Made by a program: the position numbers and the translations under genes. A stretch of DNA of 13,952 nt from an uncultured Eubacteriales bacterium (GTDB lineage: Bacteria > Bacillota > Clostridia > Oscillospirales > Oscillospiraceae), in NCBI GenBank assembly GCA_900549865.1, contig URPU01000061.1, positions 1 to 13,952 of the forward strand. The letters are read 5' to 3'. The notes beneath the pieces are model-generated. The model was given only the letters and a program-made list of their open reading frames with translations, was not told where the DNA came from and did not search any database. Shown here in pieces: positions 13,926 to 13,952 of this stretch. The first letter of the stretch is position 1. Each line of letters opens with the position of its first letter.

Positions 13926-13952
13926 TATATTGTACTGCCGGCTCGTTGCGCT

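Larger units (their letters stand above)
13178..13952. other. 775 bases without a supportable gene
   Basis: Short frames on both strands lack convincing ribosome sites and recognisable domains. Visible structure: a UUCG-capped hairpin (13230-13266); a 21-base segment around 13557-13577 that recurs imperfectly at about 13761-13781 (17 of 21); and a small hairpin with a T run at 13897-13925. Base composition is more AT-rich than in the genes to the left. It may be a decayed mobile element or gene remnant. Confidence 0.5.

Noticed and set aside
13857..13952. C-terminal end of a minus-strand gene entering from the right edge
   Set aside because: Two different frames stay open here for 31 and about 48 codons. 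Neither translation is recognisable and neither can be preferred.
1..13952. tRNA, rRNA, CRISPR arrays, complete insertion sequences
   Set aside because: Scanned by eye for cloverleaf-type T-loops, regularly spaced repeats and transposase motifs; none was convincing.

Overview
The window looks like chromosomal DNA of an anaerobic, butyrate-pathway Clostridia member (Bacillota), probably an Oscillospiraceae-like gut or syntrophic bacterium. This is an inference from three things: purine-rich Shine-Dalgarno sites on nearly every gene, moderate-to-high GC, and a biotin-dependent, Na+-pumping glutaconyl-CoA decarboxylase whose alpha subunit closely resembles, from memory, that of Acidaminococcus fermentans.

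Layout. (1) 1-4494, minus strand: a transporter - acyl-CoA dehydrogenase - etfB - etfA series, read right to left. A DASS/SLC13-type dicarboxylate carrier is followed, after a structured 163-base leader, by an acyl-CoA dehydrogenase and both subunits of its electron-transfer flavoprotein. A good promoter (TTAACA-18-TATAAT) lies at 4637-4666. (2) 4495-6054: the control region, with a LysR-family regulator (4835-5725). A 16-base interrupted palindrome occurs in front of lysR and again, as an exact reverse complement, in front of the next operon. A third, degenerate copy overlaps that operon's -10 box. (3) 6055-11100, plus strand: gcdD, gcdC, gcdB, a family III CoA-transferase and gcdA, ending at a strong terminator (11122-11170). 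(4) 11101-11403: convergent intergenic DNA with a 14-base palindrome. (5) 11404-13177: a metallo-beta-lactamase-fold hydrolase and a VanY-type D,D-carboxypeptidase, transcribed divergently from two recognisable promoters and unrelated to the metabolic locus. (6) 13178-13952: about 775 bases with hairpins and degenerate repeats but no gene I can support.

How the genes may work together (inference). The carrier would import a dicarboxylate, the CoA-transferase would activate it, and the dehydrogenase with EtfAB would pass electrons to or from an acyl-CoA. GcdABCD would decarboxylate glutaconyl-CoA to crotonyl-CoA and export Na+. The 2-hydroxyglutarate genes (hgdABC) and the family I transferase gctAB are absent from the window. 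That makes a self-contained glutarate- or glutaconate-to-crotonyl-CoA locus plausible, driven by a decarboxylation sodium pump and switched by the LysR protein. One residue argues against the simplest version: the dehydrogenase has Ala83 where glutaryl-CoA dehydrogenases keep an arginine for the distal carboxylate. The true substrate is therefore open; crotonyl/butyryl-CoA or an undescribed acyl-CoA are alternatives.
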